Of a stretch of 64,000 bases of DNA, positions 39,736 through 48,933 are shown piece by piece. The number at the start of each line of letters is the position of its first letter. Within the stretch, counting starts at the first letter, position 1. Both the position numbers and the translations under genes were made by a program. Under the pieces are notes generated by a model. That model searched no databases. It worked only from the letters and a program-made list of their open reading frames with translations, and was not told the DNA's origin. The DNA is from Paraburkholderia phenoliruptrix (lineage in GTDB: Bacteria; Pseudomonadota; Gammaproteobacteria; Burkholderiales; Burkholderiaceae): assembly GCF_019511605.1 (NCBI RefSeq), contig NZ_JAEUAV010000005.1, positions 225,854 to 289,853 of the forward strand, given 5' to 3'.

Positions 39736-40007
39736 CGTTTTCCCCTTTCCGCACAAGCGCGGTCTAAGTCAATCATGGTGCGCCGCAATTCAGCTTGCAA
39801 GGGATGGAAAACGCTAAGTGCTAATCAGCTTCGCCCCTGCCTTGTGCATGCAGGGCCCGGGCGACGGCGGCAGCGTCGGCTCCGCCCATGCGGCGGTGCA
39901 AGAAGCCGCCCGGCTGCACAGCCGGAGGCCAACAATGGGTGGCCGATGGCCTAGAATGAGCAGCCTTCCCGGTCATTCGCGACTTTTCCGGAGCCCCGAT
40001 TTCATCC

Positions 40008-40922
40008 ATGCCTGACACCGCCATCCAGTTTCAACAGGTTCAAAAAAGCTACGGCGAAAAGAAAGTTGTCGACGGCCTTTCGTTTCATGTCGAAACCGGC
40101 GAATGTTTCGGGCTGCTCGGACCGAACGGAGCGGGCAAGACCACCACGTTGCGCATGCTGCTCGGCATCGCCGCGCCCGACGCCGGTGCGATCCATCTGT
40201 GCGGCGAGCCGATTCCCGGCCGGGCGCGGCTCGCGCGGGCACGCGTCGGCGTGGTGCCGCAGTTCGACAACCTCGATCCCGACTTCACCGTCCGCGAGAA
40301 CCTGCTGGTGTTCGGGCGGTACTTCGGCTTAAGCGGCGCGCAATGCCGCGCGATGGTGCCGTCGCTGCTCGAATTCGCACGTCTGGAAAGCAAAGCCGAC
40401 GCGCGCGTGAGCGAGCTGTCGGGCGGCATGAAGCGGCGCCTCACGCTCGCCCGCGCGCTCGTCAACGATCCCGACGTGCTGATCATGGACGAGCCTACTA
40501 CCGGCCTGGATCCACAGGCGCGGCACCTGATCTGGGAGCGCCTGCGTTCGCTGCTCGGGCGCGGCAAAACGATCCTGCTGACTACCCATTTCATGGAGGA
40601 AGCCGAGCGGCTGTGCGACCGGCTGTGCGTGATCGAGGAAGGACGCAAGATCGCGGAAGGCGCGCCGCGCGAGCTGATCGAATCGGAAATCGGCTGCGAT
40701 GTGATCGAGATCTTCGGCCCCGATCCGCTCGCGTTGCGCGACGAACTCGCGCCGCTTGCGCAGCGGACCGAGATCAGCGGCGAAACGCTTTTCTGCTATG
40801 TGAACGACGCTGCACCGGTGCACGCCCGGCTCAAGCAGCGCACGGATTTGCGCTATTTGCACCGGCCGGCGAACCTGGAGGATGTGTTCCTGCGGTTGAC
40901 GGGACGGGAGATGCAGGACTGA
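40008..40922 (+). CDS. ABC transporter ATP-binding protein, NodI/DrrA type
   Basis: ATPase of 304 aa: Walker [10 protein letters not shown] near residue 42, signature [15 protein letters not shown], Walker [15 protein letters not shown], and a C-terminal domain ending [17 protein letters not shown]. This resembles NodI of rhizobia and its non-symbiotic relatives in Burkholderia. It pairs with the NodJ-like permease 182 bases downstream. The substrate is unknown; non-nodulating relatives of NodIJ are widespread, so a role in lipo-chitooligosaccharide export should not be assumed. Confidence 0.9.
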   Translation: MPDTAIQFQQVQKSYGEKKVVDGLSFHVETGECFGLLGPNGAGKTTTLRMLLGIAAPDAGAIHLCGEPIPGRARLARARVGVVPQFDNLDPDFTVRENLLVFGRYFGLSGAQCRAMVPSLLEFARLESKADARVSELSGGMKRRLTLARALVNDPDVLIMDEPTTGLDPQARHLIWERLRSLLGRGKTILLTTHFMEEAERLCDRLCVIEEGRKIAEGAPRELIESEIGCDVIEIFGPDPLALRDELAPLAQRTEISGETLFCYVNDAAPVHARLKQRTDLRYLHRPANLEDVFLRLTGREMQD

Positions 40923-41024
40923 GCGCGCCCGGCGCTAGCGCGGCGGGTGCAGCAAACAGCACGCGAGCGCCATGCGAAACGCCACACGACTGCCACGCTG
41001 AAGACCGCCGCACACATCGCACGG

Positions 41025-41096
41025 GACATCGCCTCAGAACATCGCCCAAACGCCGCTGCAAACGCCGCCCCAGACACCGCCCCAAACGCCGCACGA
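41025..41096. repeat. 12-bp tandem repeat between ABC genes, 6 copies
   Basis: Units such as AACGCCGCCCCA and GACACCGCCCCA start at 41025, 41037, 41049, 41061, 41073 and 41085, filling much of the gap between ATPase and permease. No coding frame is needed to explain it. Confidence 0.78.
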
Positions 41097-41104
41097 GACC
41101 CGCA

Positions 41105-41932
41105 ATGGACGCACGCACCTACCGAAGCAACGAAGCCGCGCCGCCCGCGCAGGCGCCGCTCGCCGCCCTGCCCGCGAACGCCGTCAACTGGATCGCGGTG
41201 TGGCGCCGCAACTATCTCGTGTGGAAGAAGCTGGCGCTGGCCTCAATGTTCGGCAATCTCGCCGACCCGATGATCTATCTGTTCGGCCTCGGCTTCGGCC
41301 TGGGACTGATGGTCGGCCGCGTCGACGGTGTGTCGTATATCGCGTTTCTCGCCGCGGGCACGGTGGCTTCGAGCGTGATGATGTCGGCGAGCTTCGAGTC
41401 CATGTATTCCGGTTTCTCGCGCATGCACGTGCAGCGCACGTGGGAAGCCATCATGCACACGCCGTTGACGCTTGGCGACATAGTGCTTGGCGAAGTGATC
41501 TGGGCGGCCAGCAAATCGGTGCTGTCGGGGGCGGCGATCATGCTGGTGGCGGGCGCGCTCGGCTACGCCAGTTTCCCGTCGATGCTGCTGGCGCTGCCCG
41601 TCATCGTGCTGACGGGGCTTGCATTTGCCAGCGTCGCGATGGTCGTGACCGCGCTCGCGCCGTCGTACGACTTTTTCATGTTTTATCAGACGCTGGTGTT
41701 GACGCCGATGCTGCTGCTCTCCGGCGTGTTCTTTCCGATCTCGCAGTTGCCTGCCGCCGCACGCGGCGCAGCGCAGGTGCTGCCTCTGGCACACGCCGTC
41801 GATCTGATCCGGCCGGCGATGCTGGCGCGGCCGCTGGAGAACGCCGCCGCGCATGTCCTCGTACTGGCGGCTTATGCAGTAGGCGGTTTTCTCGTTTCCG
41901 CCGTGCTGTTCCGGCGCAGGATGATGAAGTAA
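41105..41932 (+). CDS. ABC-2 type permease, NodJ family
   Basis: Inner-membrane protein of 275 aa with six helices. [20 protein letters not shown] and [14 protein letters not shown] open the first helices, and [15 protein letters not shown] is the ABC-2 signature. The ATG at 41105 gives [10 protein letters not shown]. It forms an exporter with the preceding ATPase. The 182-base spacing is long for an operon and is largely tandem repeat. Confidence 0.9.
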   Translation: MDARTYRSNEAAPPAQAPLAALPANAVNWIAVWRRNYLVWKKLALASMFGNLADPMIYLFGLGFGLGLMVGRVDGVSYIAFLAAGTVASSVMMSASFESMYSGFSRMHVQRTWEAIMHTPLTLGDIVLGEVIWAASKSVLSGAAIMLVAGALGYASFPSMLLALPVIVLTGLAFASVAMVVTALAPSYDFFMFYQTLVLTPMLLLSGVFFPISQLPAAARGAAQVLPLAHAVDLIRPAMLARPLENAAAHVLVLAAYAVGGFLVSAVLFRRRMMK

Positions 41933-42002
41933 ACCGTGTCTTCGCGGGCGTCGAACCGGGGCGGCCAACGCCCGCTTGCGATGCGGTGCGAGCGGCGCTC
42001 GC

Positions 42003-42425
42003 TCAGTCCTCGTCGTCGGTCCAGGGAATGTCGACGTCCGAGATGAACGCGACCGTCGCGAACGGACCGCCTTCGTGTCGCCCGATCTTGCCGTCTGCCC
42101 GCTGCCATTCGACGCGGAACACCGTGCCTGGGTCGTCCGCGATCAGGCGCACGGTCCGGATCTCGTCCGGATCGGCGTCTTCCACCGGACCATCGAGCGA
42201 GATCTGCAGCTCTTGCGGCCAAAGACCGTCAGCGGGATCGTAGATTTTGTCGCCGTCCGGGATCAGCGTGAAAGCTTCCACGCCGATGGTCGCCGACGCA
42301 TCCACGATCATTTTGGCCAGCGCGCGCAGCAACGCGGTTGCCCGCGCCGAATTCGCCTGACGGATCGCAAGGTCCCCGCGCGTGAGCGCCTGCTCGAGTT
42401 TTGGGTTTGTTTTTTGTTGCGCCAT
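42003..42425 (-). CDS. Hypothetical acidic protein
   Basis: A 140-aa cytoplasmic protein I cannot place in a family. It starts MAQQKTNPKLEQALTRGDLA; the second half is acidic (DPDEIRTVRLIADDPGTVFR) and it ends DIPWTDDED. It has no signal peptide or membrane helix. Codon usage is in line with neighbours and no overlapping alternative is better, so it is probably real. Confidence 0.7.
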   Translation of the reverse strand: MAQQKTNPKLEQALTRGDLAIRQANSARATALLRALAKMIVDASATIGVEAFTLIPDGDKIYDPADGLWPQELQISLDGPVEDADPDEIRTVRLIADDPGTVFRVEWQRADGKIGRHEGGPFATVAFISDVDIPWTDDED

Positions 42426-42749
42426 TCGATGTCCTGAGTCCTATCGCTGTGTTGGGCAGCGCGGCGGACGCGCCGCCGCCCTGCCGTTTTTGGGCTGCAT
42501 CGTATCATTCGCGCACCGGCCAACGCCATGAAGCGCGCGGCGCCGACGGCGCGAACGCGACGAGTGGCGAAGCCCGGCCTGCTCACCACAGTTTAGGTCG
42601 TGATTTGCCGACAGACAGGCACATTTGCCTTTCGTTGCAAGTCGTGGCGGCCGGGTGGGAGTTGGGGAGCGCCCTGAGGCGAGCGTGGCGGTCGACTGGG
42701 AGCCGCTGGCTTCAAGTCTCACCCGCGTGTGTCCACCTCGGCGGCTGCC
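42426..42749. other. Intergenic region without recognised features
   Basis: A 324-base gap between two minus-strand genes. I see no coding frame with family resemblance and no clear terminator. Confidence 0.55.
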
Positions 42750-43802
42750 TCAAGGCGCAGGGTTGGGCTGCAACTGATGCAGTGCGTCGATTTCATCGAG
42801 CACGTCTTGCGGCAGCTTCACATCGACGCTCGCAATGTTTTCCTTCAACTGATCGAGCGAGGTTGCGCCGATCAGATTGCTCGTCACGAACGGCCGGCTA
42901 TTGACGAAGGCGAGCGCCAACTGCGCCGGTGACAGTCCGTGGCGCTTTGCCAGTTCGACGTAGCGCGAAGTGGCCGCAATCGCTTGCGGCTTGCTGTAGC
43001 GCTGAAAGCGCTCGAACAGGGAAATGCGCGCGCCGGCCGGCCGCGCCCCGCCCTCGTACTTGCCCGTCAACCAGCCGAACGCGAGCGGCGAATACGCGAG
43101 CAGCCCGATGTTGTCGCGATGCGCGAACTCCGAGAGCCCCGCTTCGTAAGTGCGATTGAGCAGACTGTACGGGTTCTGGATACTGACGATGCGCGGCAAG
43201 CCGAGCTTCTCCGACGCACGCAGAAACTGCGCGACGCCCCACGGCGTTTCGTTCGAGACGCCCACATGGCGCACCTTGCCCGCCTTCACGAAATCGCCGA
43301 GCACGGAGAGCGTTTCTTCGATCGGCACCGTGTATTCGTCGTCGACCCACGGATATGCCGGGCGGCCGAATGTCATCGTGTTGCGGTCCGGCCAGTGCAG
43401 TTGGTAGAGATCGACGTAATCCGTTTGCAGACGCTTGAGGCTGCCGTCGAGCGCCTCGGTGAGATTCTTGCGGTCGAACTGGTTGGTTTCGCCGCGGATA
43501 TGGCGTGGGTTGTGCGGCTGACGCGCGGGCCCGGCGATCTTGGTGGCCAGCACGATCTTCTCGCGCGCGCTGCGATGCTGCGCGAGCCATGTGCCGATGA
43601 AACGCTCGGTCGAACCCTGCGTCTCCGCGCGCGGCGGGACCGGGTACATCTCCGCGGTGTCGATCAGGTTGACGCCGTGATCGAGTGCGTAGTCGATCTG
43701 CGCGTGCGCCTCCTGCTCGCTGTTCTGCTCGCCCCACGTCATGGTGCCGAGCCCGATCAGGCTGACCTGCACATTCGAATCGCCGAGTCTGCGGTATTCC
43801 AT
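42750..43802 (-). CDS. Aldo/keto reductase, Tas-like
   Basis: NADPH-dependent oxidoreductase of 350 aa with a TIM barrel. The tetrad is visible: Asp and Tyr in LIDTAEMYPVP, Lys in VLATKIAG, His in LYQLHWPDRN. QNPYSLLNRTYEAGLSEFA and SPLAFGWLTGKYEGGARP match E. coli Tas, which can suppress tyrosine auxotrophy. The natural substrate is not known. Monocistronic. Confidence 0.92.
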   Translation of the reverse strand: MEYRRLGDSNVQVSLIGLGTMTWGEQNSEQEAHAQIDYALDHGVNLIDTAEMYPVPPRAETQGSTERFIGTWLAQHRSAREKIVLATKIAGPARQPHNPRHIRGETNQFDRKNLTEALDGSLKRLQTDYVDLYQLHWPDRNTMTFGRPAYPWVDDEYTVPIEETLSVLGDFVKAGKVRHVGVSNETPWGVAQFLRASEKLGLPRIVSIQNPYSLLNRTYEAGLSEFAHRDNIGLLAYSPLAFGWLTGKYEGGARPAGARISLFERFQRYSKPQAIAATSRYVELAKRHGLSPAQLALAFVNSRPFVTSNLIGATSLDQLKENIASVDVKLPQDVLDEIDALHQLQPNPAP

Positions 43803-43940
43803 GGAAGCTGTCCTATCGTTGTATGAACATAAACCGCTGACGTTACCACGCCGGCGCGATGCCTGCAGCGAGGCTAGAATGCCGTGCTAGCTGGCGTCCG
43901 AGGACGCTCCACTCAAACCTTTATCGCGTCGCTCAACCTG

Positions 43941-44174
43941 GTGAATTCCGAACAGCTCGAACTGCTAGTCACGCGCACGATGCCCTTCGGCAAGTACAAA
44001 GGCCGCCTCATTGCGGATGTGCCCGGCCATTACCTGAACTGGTTCGCGAGTCAGGGCTTTCCACCGGGCGAGATCGGTCGGCTGCTCGCGCTGATGCACG
44101 AGATCGATCACAACGGTTTGTCGTCGCTGATCGAGCCTTTGCGGCAACGCCAAGGCTCGTCTTCTGCCGGATGA
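43941..44174 (+). CDS. DUF3820 family protein
   Basis: Protein of 77 aa: LVTRTMPFGKYKGRLIADVP and HYLNWFASQGFPPGEIGRLL define DUF3820. The GTG at 43941 (MNSEQLELL) fits homologues better than the longer in-frame reading to 43884. Members resemble the putative DNA-binding fold of exonuclease-associated proteins; function is unproven. Confidence 0.82.
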   Translation: MNSEQLELLVTRTMPFGKYKGRLIADVPGHYLNWFASQGFPPGEIGRLLALMHEIDHNGLSSLIEPLRQRQGSSSAG

Positions 44175-44407
44175 CGATTGCTCGCGCCGCATCGTGACGC
44201 GGCCCGGAAATCAACCCACTGTTATCACTTGGTGCACAGTCGACATTGCTCGCGGCGGCAGCCATCTGCGCATGTAGCGGCGTGACAATGCGGCCCAAGA
44301 GAGCCCAGCGACAGCGCAGCCACGGGCGGTAACGCACGGACACAAATATCGCTGAACTCCTTCGCGCGCGACCTTTCTCATTCTTATATGAGGACGGGGA
44401 GACGATC

Positions 44408-44737
44408 GTGGGCAGGCTCTTTGCATCGGTGGCATTGCTGATCCTGACGGCAGCCGTTGGCGGATGCGCTGTTGCGCCGGCGTATGACTATGGCTACGCA
44501 CAACCCTATTACCCCGGCTACGGCTATGCGTACGGCGCACCGTATGCACCGGTGTACGGCACGGTCGGCATCTGGAGCGGCTGGGGTGGGCGCTGCTGCT
44601 ACGGCGGCGACCACTGGCGCGGCGGCGGTTGGCATGGCGGCCACGGCGGTAACTGGCACGGCGGCGGCTATGGCGGATCGCGAGGCGGCAGTTCGTGGAG
44701 CGGCGGCGGTTGGCACGGCGGAGGACGCAGCCATTGA
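44408..44737 (+). CDS. Gly/His/Tyr-rich lipoprotein
   Basis: A 109-aa protein with a lipoprotein signal (LFASVALLILTAAVGGC, Cys20). Then a Tyr/Pro/Ala region (YAQPYYPGYGYAYGAPYAPV), and a C-terminal half built of GGGWHGG-type repeats with six His. The GTG start at 44408 follows GGGGAG. The composition suggests a disordered surface or periplasmic protein that could bind metal; this is inference. No family recognised. Confidence 0.78.
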   Translation: MGRLFASVALLILTAAVGGCAVAPAYDYGYAQPYYPGYGYAYGAPYAPVYGTVGIWSGWGGRCCYGGDHWRGGGWHGGHGGNWHGGGYGGSRGGSSWSGGGWHGGGRSH

Positions 44738-45073
44738 TATGGACGTCGAACGGGTTCGGGGGAAAGAAAGGGCAAAAATTGGCGGCGTTGTGATTGGTCA
44801 CAGCGCCGCTTTCAGAGAGCCTTTTGCCGCTCGTTCGGCGCGCGGCGCATTGGCATCGTCAGGCTGCGGGAAGCGCTCTTCCGGACTAATAGCTGAGCCA
44901 GATTTCGCACACTTGCATGCCTGCCCCCGCGAGAGGTTTCATTTTGTCCAATGAACACATAGTATTGGCTCGCTAGCGAAAGCGTCTGTGGCCGCAATCA
45001 GCCGGGATCTGGTCCGCACCCTCCTATGCGAGACGACGACGTTGCGGCCCTCGTCACAATTTGGCGCTGATAT
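44738..45073. other. Intergenic region without recognised features
   Basis: About 336 bases between the lipoprotein gene and the terminator of the minus-strand methyltransferase. Base composition changes here from GC-rich to more AT-rich. No gene seen. Confidence 0.55.
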
Positions 45074-45099
45074 AAAAAAGTCCCAGTTTTGACTGGGAC
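45074..45099 (-). terminator. Terminator of the methyltransferase gene
   Basis: On the minus strand GTCCCAGT pairs with ACTGGGAC around the loop CAAA, followed by six T, seven bases after the methyltransferase stop. Confidence 0.9.
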
Positions 45100-45105
45100 G
45101 CTTGC

Positions 45106-45837
45106 TTACAGCAGCCCGATGGATCTTCCTCTGCGTCCCTGTGAAGTAAAGATCTCGCCGCGTTCAACGGTCGACCGACGAATTTTCCACAATTCCCGAT
45201 GGACCTCTATACCGGAAATCATGCCGTTACGAGTCATTTCCTCCAGCAGTTCTATCATCAGATTCGCCGGAGATGGGACTCCAAACCAGCCGTTATCAGG
45301 CGATTGAAACGCGTCTTGAAACGCCCAGTTCCAATCTTCAATGATGTACAGACCGCCGGGGCGAAGCAGGGGAAAAAGTGTCTTAAACGACGTCTTCGTT
45401 TGCTCGTAAAAGTGGGAAGCGTCGTCTACCACGAGGTCCAGTTCACCACCAAAATCTTCATCGACGATCTGGCGGAGCTTCGATACATCGTCCTGCGACG
45501 TGCCGTAGTAAATCTTCGCGCGGGCGGAATTCTTCTCGACATACTGATCCAACGCAGGGATCGGCGTCGCGGACAACTCCAACGCGGAGATTTTTTCGGG
45601 GTTAAGAAGTTGATCCAGAAAGACAAATGAGCCGCCCTGATAAACACCCAACTCAAGCACTTTTCTGCAATCTTCCGGACGAAGCGATGTGTAGTGTCCG
45701 AGAAAATTTTTTGCCTTCATTAGAAGGAACTCATTCCCCTCAGATCTTATCTTGCTGCCACCGTGCTCATAATGCATGCGCAAAATGTACCCGCCCATCT
45801 CGAAGTCAGTTTCATTCTTCCAATTGAGATTATGCAT
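45106..45837 (-). CDS. Class I SAM-dependent methyltransferase, sugar O-methyltransferase type
   Basis: Protein of 243 aa beginning MHNLNWKNETDFEMGGYILR. The SAM-binding motif LELGVYQGGSFVFLDQ lies near residue 65. VVDDASHFYEQTKTSF and GGLYIIEDWNWAF follow, as in the cephalosporin-hydroxylase-like/rhamnosyl O-methyltransferase group (metal ligands Asp/His/Glu). The start at 45837 is preferred to the in-frame start at 45975, whose extra residues look unlike the family. The gene and the 400 bases upstream are clearly more AT-rich than the rest of the window, which suggests acquisition by transfer. The substrate is unknown. Confidence 0.85.
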   Translation of the reverse strand: MHNLNWKNETDFEMGGYILRMHYEHGGSKIRSEGNEFLLMKAKNFLGHYTSLRPEDCRKVLELGVYQGGSFVFLDQLLNPEKISALELSATPIPALDQYVEKNSARAKIYYGTSQDDVSKLRQIVDEDFGGELDLVVDDASHFYEQTKTSFKTLFPLLRPGGLYIIEDWNWAFQDAFQSPDNGWFGVPSPANLMIELLEEMTRNGMISGIEVHRELWKIRRSTVERGEIFTSQGRRGRSIGLL

Positions 45838-46234
45838 GTTGTATGGCCTCTCTCGGGGTTTTTCATTATTGAAATGTTGACCGTTATTCCCTCTAAATGC
45901 GCACTTCTCAAGCGCACCTGAAAAGCCTACTACGCCAATATTACAAGGTAATTTCTTGCAAGATCTGCTATGCAACGTCCCGCGCGCCTGCTAATTTCCG
46001 ACATAGTCGGTCACCGCAGGTTATTCGCGCGTCTATCATTTGCGGATTGAAGATCGGAAAGGCGAGATTCGGCGCGAGAGTTTTTATGTCTTTTCTCGCG
46101 GCGCTGAGATTGCAGGCAGGGGTTACCAGTTGGCGGGTAAGGGCCCGATTACATAAGATTGGCAGAAATGGGCGCACAAGATACGCGACGAGGGAAACAG
46201 CGCCTTGCACGAAGACACAGAGCCATCAAGAGGG
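45838..46234. other. AT-rich intergenic region
   Basis: About 400 bases of AT-rich sequence between the methyltransferase and the small ORF at 46235. No gene resemblance; it probably contains the methyltransferase promoter and belongs to the same foreign patch. Confidence 0.5.
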
Positions 46235-46414
46235 TCAGTTGAAGAGCTTCGGCTTTTTGCGGAGCTCGTCCTGACGCACCTGTTCACGCTGCCGCACAAG
46301 GTCAGTGAGAACCTGCCCAAGACCTGATAGGTCCGGCGCAGCTTCCCCATCATATTCATGCGTCGCAATGGACGAGGCCCATCCGCGCAGGCGTTTAACG
46401 AGGTCGTTAGTCAT
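46235..46414 (-). CDS. Small phage-like hypothetical protein
   Basis: A 59-aa ORF starting MTNDLVKRLRGWASSIATHE with GGGAG ten bases upstream. The rest, LSGLGQVLTDLVRQREQVRQDE, predicts a helix rich in charges. Short proteins with this kind of start (MTxDLVxRLR followed by an acidic/helical part) are common in prophages of this lineage; that is recall, not a search. It may be a remnant of a mobile element next to tRNA-His. Confidence 0.5.
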   Translation of the reverse strand: MTNDLVKRLRGWASSIATHEYDGEAAPDLSGLGQVLTDLVRQREQVRQDELRKKPKLFN

Positions 46415-46660
46415 CTGCCACTCCCAGACGGGTGGCGAGGAGAGCGCGGACCTACTACGTGACGCAGCACAAAGCGACGCGCGGCGCACTGCTTGACCTA
46501 CACGCGAACCCGGCGACGACGGCGCGCGTTTATGACCGCTCCAAGAACGTAAAGCGTCGTGCACTGCAACTGCACGGATGCACAGGACTAGGTGCTTTGA
46601 CGTACGAGCGAGGGGCGCCGCTCGCTTCCCAAAATGGGAATTTTCGCGGGAAGCACAAAC
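46415..46660. other. Intergenic region before the tRNA-His terminator
   Basis: About 245 bases with only weak open frames and no recognised features. Confidence 0.5.
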
Positions 46661-46690
46661 AAAAACGGCACTGTGTTTTTCACAGTGCCG
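46661..46690 (-). terminator. Terminator of tRNA-His
   Basis: On the minus strand CGGCACTGTG pairs with CACAGTGCCG around AAAAA and is followed by TTTTT. It is 34 bases beyond the tRNA 3' end. Confidence 0.92.
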
Positions 46691-46723
46691 TCGTTTAAGA
46701 CTTTGATTTACCGCTGAATTCTT

Positions 46724-46800
46724 TGGGGTGGCTGATGGGGCTCGAACCCACGACAACAGGAATCACAATCCTGGACTCTACCAACTGAGCTACAGCCACC
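46724..46800 (-). tRNA. tRNA-His (GTG)
   Basis: On the minus strand the cloverleaf is complete: acceptor GTGGCTG/CAGCCAC with the extra G at -1 opposite discriminator C73, the histidine identity pair. D-arm GCTCAGTTGGTAGAGT, anticodon GTG in the loop TTGTGAT, T-arm GTGGGTTCGAGCCCCAT, and an encoded CCA at 46724-46726. Confidence 0.97.
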
Positions 46801-46920
46801 ACTGATATCTGCTTTGACTCGCCGAAAACTGCTCAAATAACTGCGCAAAACAGCTTGAAAACCCGGCGTGCCAACGAAGAAACGAGATTATACGAACACG
46901 AACGCCGTTTGCCTAGTCCT

Positions 46921-47922
46921 TTATTCAAAAATCTCGGCCGGCTCACGCAGATGTTGTCGCGCCTCGTCGAAGATCGCGAGGTCGCGAGCAGCGAGACGTT
47001 TGCTGTCGGACAGCACACGCCGCCAGCCGCGCGCACCGGCTTCGCCGCGATAAAGGCCAAGCGCGTGACGCGTGATCGAGCCGAGATACGTGCCGCGCGC
47101 CATCTCCACGCCACAGTATTCGATCAGCTTCGCTTCCACCTGCTCGCGCGTGAGGGGCGCCTCGGCCGAACCGTAGAAGCGCGCGTCGACATCGGCGAGC
47201 AGATACGGGTTGTGATAAGCCTCACGGCCGAGCATCACGCCATCCACATGCTGCAGATGCGCCTCTACTTCGTCGAGCGTCTTGATGCCGCCGTTGATGA
47301 TGATCTCCAGTTGCGGAAAGTCGCGCTTCAACCGGTACGCGTAGTCGTACTTGAGCGGCGGAATCTCGCGATTCTCTTTCGGGCTCAAGCCTTTGAGAAT
47401 CGCATTGCGCGCATGCACGATGAAGACCTCGCAGCCGGCCTCTGCAATGGTGCCGACGAAGTCGCGCACGAAGCTGTACTCCTCGACCGCATCCACGCCG
47501 ATCCGGTGCTTGACCGTTACCGGCACGCCAACGGCGTCGCGCATCGCCTTCACGCAATCGGCAACGAGTTGCGGCTCGTTCATCAGACATGCACCGAACG
47601 CGCCGCGCTGCACGCGCTCCGACGGGCAGCCGCAATTCAGATTGATTTCGTCGTAACCCCACTGCTCGCCAAGCTTCGCCGAGCGCGCGAGATCGTCTGG
47701 CTCGCTGCCGCCGAGTTGTAGCGCGACGGGCGCCTCGTCCGGCGTGAACGCGAGGTGACGCGGCACGTCGCCGTGCAGCAGCGCACCGGTCGTCACCATT
47801 TCCGTGTAAAGCCACGTATGGCGCGAAATCATGCGATGGAGCGAGCGGCAATGGCGATCGGTCCAGTCCATCATGGGTGCGACGCTGACGCGCCGCGGAC
47901 TGGCAGGCAGAGGTGCAGACAT
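46921..47922 (-). CDS. dusA: tRNA-dihydrouridine synthase A
   Basis: FMN-dependent enzyme of 333 aa that reduces U20/U20a in tRNA. VSVAPMMDWTDRHCRSLHRM is the DusA N-terminus; ALQLGGSEPDDLARSAKLG follows; the catalytic cysteine is in INLNCGCPSERV; the FMN phosphate site is in IINGGIKTLDE and DGVMLGREAYHNPYLL. The start at 47922 (MSAPLPASPRR) is chosen over a much longer open frame to 48105. It lies next to tRNA-His. Confidence 0.96.
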   Translation of the reverse strand: MSAPLPASPRRVSVAPMMDWTDRHCRSLHRMISRHTWLYTEMVTTGALLHGDVPRHLAFTPDEAPVALQLGGSEPDDLARSAKLGEQWGYDEINLNCGCPSERVQRGAFGACLMNEPQLVADCVKAMRDAVGVPVTVKHRIGVDAVEEYSFVRDFVGTIAEAGCEVFIVHARNAILKGLSPKENREIPPLKYDYAYRLKRDFPQLEIIINGGIKTLDEVEAHLQHVDGVMLGREAYHNPYLLADVDARFYGSAEAPLTREQVEAKLIEYCGVEMARGTYLGSITRHALGLYRGEAGARGWRRVLSDSKRLAARDLAIFDEARQHLREPAEIFE

Positions 47923-48262
47923 GGGTGGCCAAACGGCTTGAATCGAAACCGCGATTTTACCGCAATGCCGGATCCGGCTCAGCCCGAGCGTTGCCCCCGC
48001 TGATCTGCCTGTGCGGACCGACGATCCCCTGCGCCGATCAGGGCTATAAAGCGGCTTGCGCCGCACAAAAGCAGGGTCGAACCACTCCAAACCCGCGCCA
48101 GACAAGGCCTAGACCCATTATTTCAGGAACGAGAACAGTAATTTCAGATTATCGGTACAAATTTTCAATAGTAGGGGTATACACTGCCTTCCATCGACGT
48201 TGCAGACACACCCACCGGTCTCTGCAACGCCACCCTGAAAATCGAATATCTGGAGGTACATC
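47923..48262. promoter_or_regulatory. Divergent control region with leader hairpin
   Basis: A 340-base gap upstream of the secreted 88-aa protein. It contains an AT-rich patch (48120-48185) with TATACA-type sequences. A 9-bp stem CGTTGCAGA / TCTGCAACG lies at 48198-48229, in the probable untranslated leader, about 30 bases before the ATG. Confidence 0.6.
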
Positions 48263-48529
48263 ATGAAGACCAAGTTTATCGCCGCCCTGCTCGTCGCAGT
48301 TTCCGCTTCCGTCGCCGCACCGGCTTTTGCAAGCGGCTATGGCCCGGCACCGTTCTATCGCCCGTCCGTCGGCGCACCGGCTTCGCAACAAGGCCAGAAC
48401 GCGCAAACCGTCGCGGCTGAGCGTGCTAACGCCGAAGCCAACGCTTACGGCGGCGTGAACAACGTGTCGTCGCAATCGGGCACCCGCGAGCCGGTTTCCG
48501 GTCCGCAATCGGTGTTCTTCGGCCACTAA
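48263..48529 (+). CDS. Small secreted hypothetical protein
   Basis: An 88-aa precursor with a clear Sec signal (KFIAALLVAVSASVAAPAFA, cleavage after AFA). The mature part is about 65 residues, polar and Gly/Asn/Gln-rich (GQNAQTVAAERANAEANAYG), ending GPQSVFFGH. The strong Shine-Dalgarno GGAGGT is at 48252. It resembles small secreted proteins common in Burkholderia without known function. Confidence 0.85.
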   Translation: MKTKFIAALLVAVSASVAAPAFASGYGPAPFYRPSVGAPASQQGQNAQTVAAERANAEANAYGGVNNVSSQSGTREPVSGPQSVFFGH

Positions 48530-48543
48530 GCATTCGCCGTCGA

Positions 48544-48614
48544 CCATGCTGCCCGCCAGGGCAGCATGCGAACTGGGCGCCTAACCGGATTCCGGTGCGG
48601 CGCCCAGTTTCGTT
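48544..48614 (+). terminator. Paired hairpins after the secreted protein gene
   Basis: Two consecutive stems: GCTGCCC/GGGCAGC near 48549-48567 and AACTGGGCGCC/GGCGCCCAGTT at 48571-48609, the latter followed by a short T-rich tract. Likely termination region. Confidence 0.65.
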
Positions 48615-48690
48615 TACCTGCGTCGTTAGTGCGTCGTTAGTCAGTCGTTAGCGGCGGCGGACAACGGCAGCCGAGGCGCGCGCTGCGCCC

Positions 48691-48933
48691 TTACATGGCA
48701 AGACCGGCATCGATCACCTCGCGCGCGGCGCGAAAGCCGGCCTCGGCGGCAGCATGCTCGGTCGGCCAAAGACTGTCGATGTGCACGAGCCGCCAGTCGA
48801 CCACCACCGCGTTCTCGCGCAGTACCCGGAAATGCGCCTTGACGCCGGTAAGCACCTGCTCGACCGCGACCTCGATGTCGTAGTCCAGATAGCGCTCCTG
48901 GTAGTCGCCCATGTCGAGGCCCTTCGGCTCCAT
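48691..48933 (-). CDS. Hypothetical protein
   Basis: An 80-aa protein beginning MEPKGLDMGDYQERYLDYDI; the ATG at 48933 has a strong GGAGGGG seven bases upstream. The middle VEQVLTGVKAHFRVLREN and the end DSLWPTEHAAAEAGFRAARE suggest a small alpha/beta domain. It shares the strand with the 65-aa gene upstream. I do not recognise the family. Confidence 0.72.
   Translation of the reverse strand: MEPKGLDMGDYQERYLDYDIEVAVEQVLTGVKAHFRVLRENAVVVDWRLVHIDSLWPTEHAAAEAGFRAAREVIDAGLAM

Noticed and set aside
46432..46698. An 88-codon plus-strand ORF before tRNA-His
   Set aside because: It runs through the tRNA-His terminator and has no recognisable features.
46724..46800. tRNA-His as attachment site of an integrated element
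   Set aside because: No duplicated tRNA 3' end or integrase found in the window.
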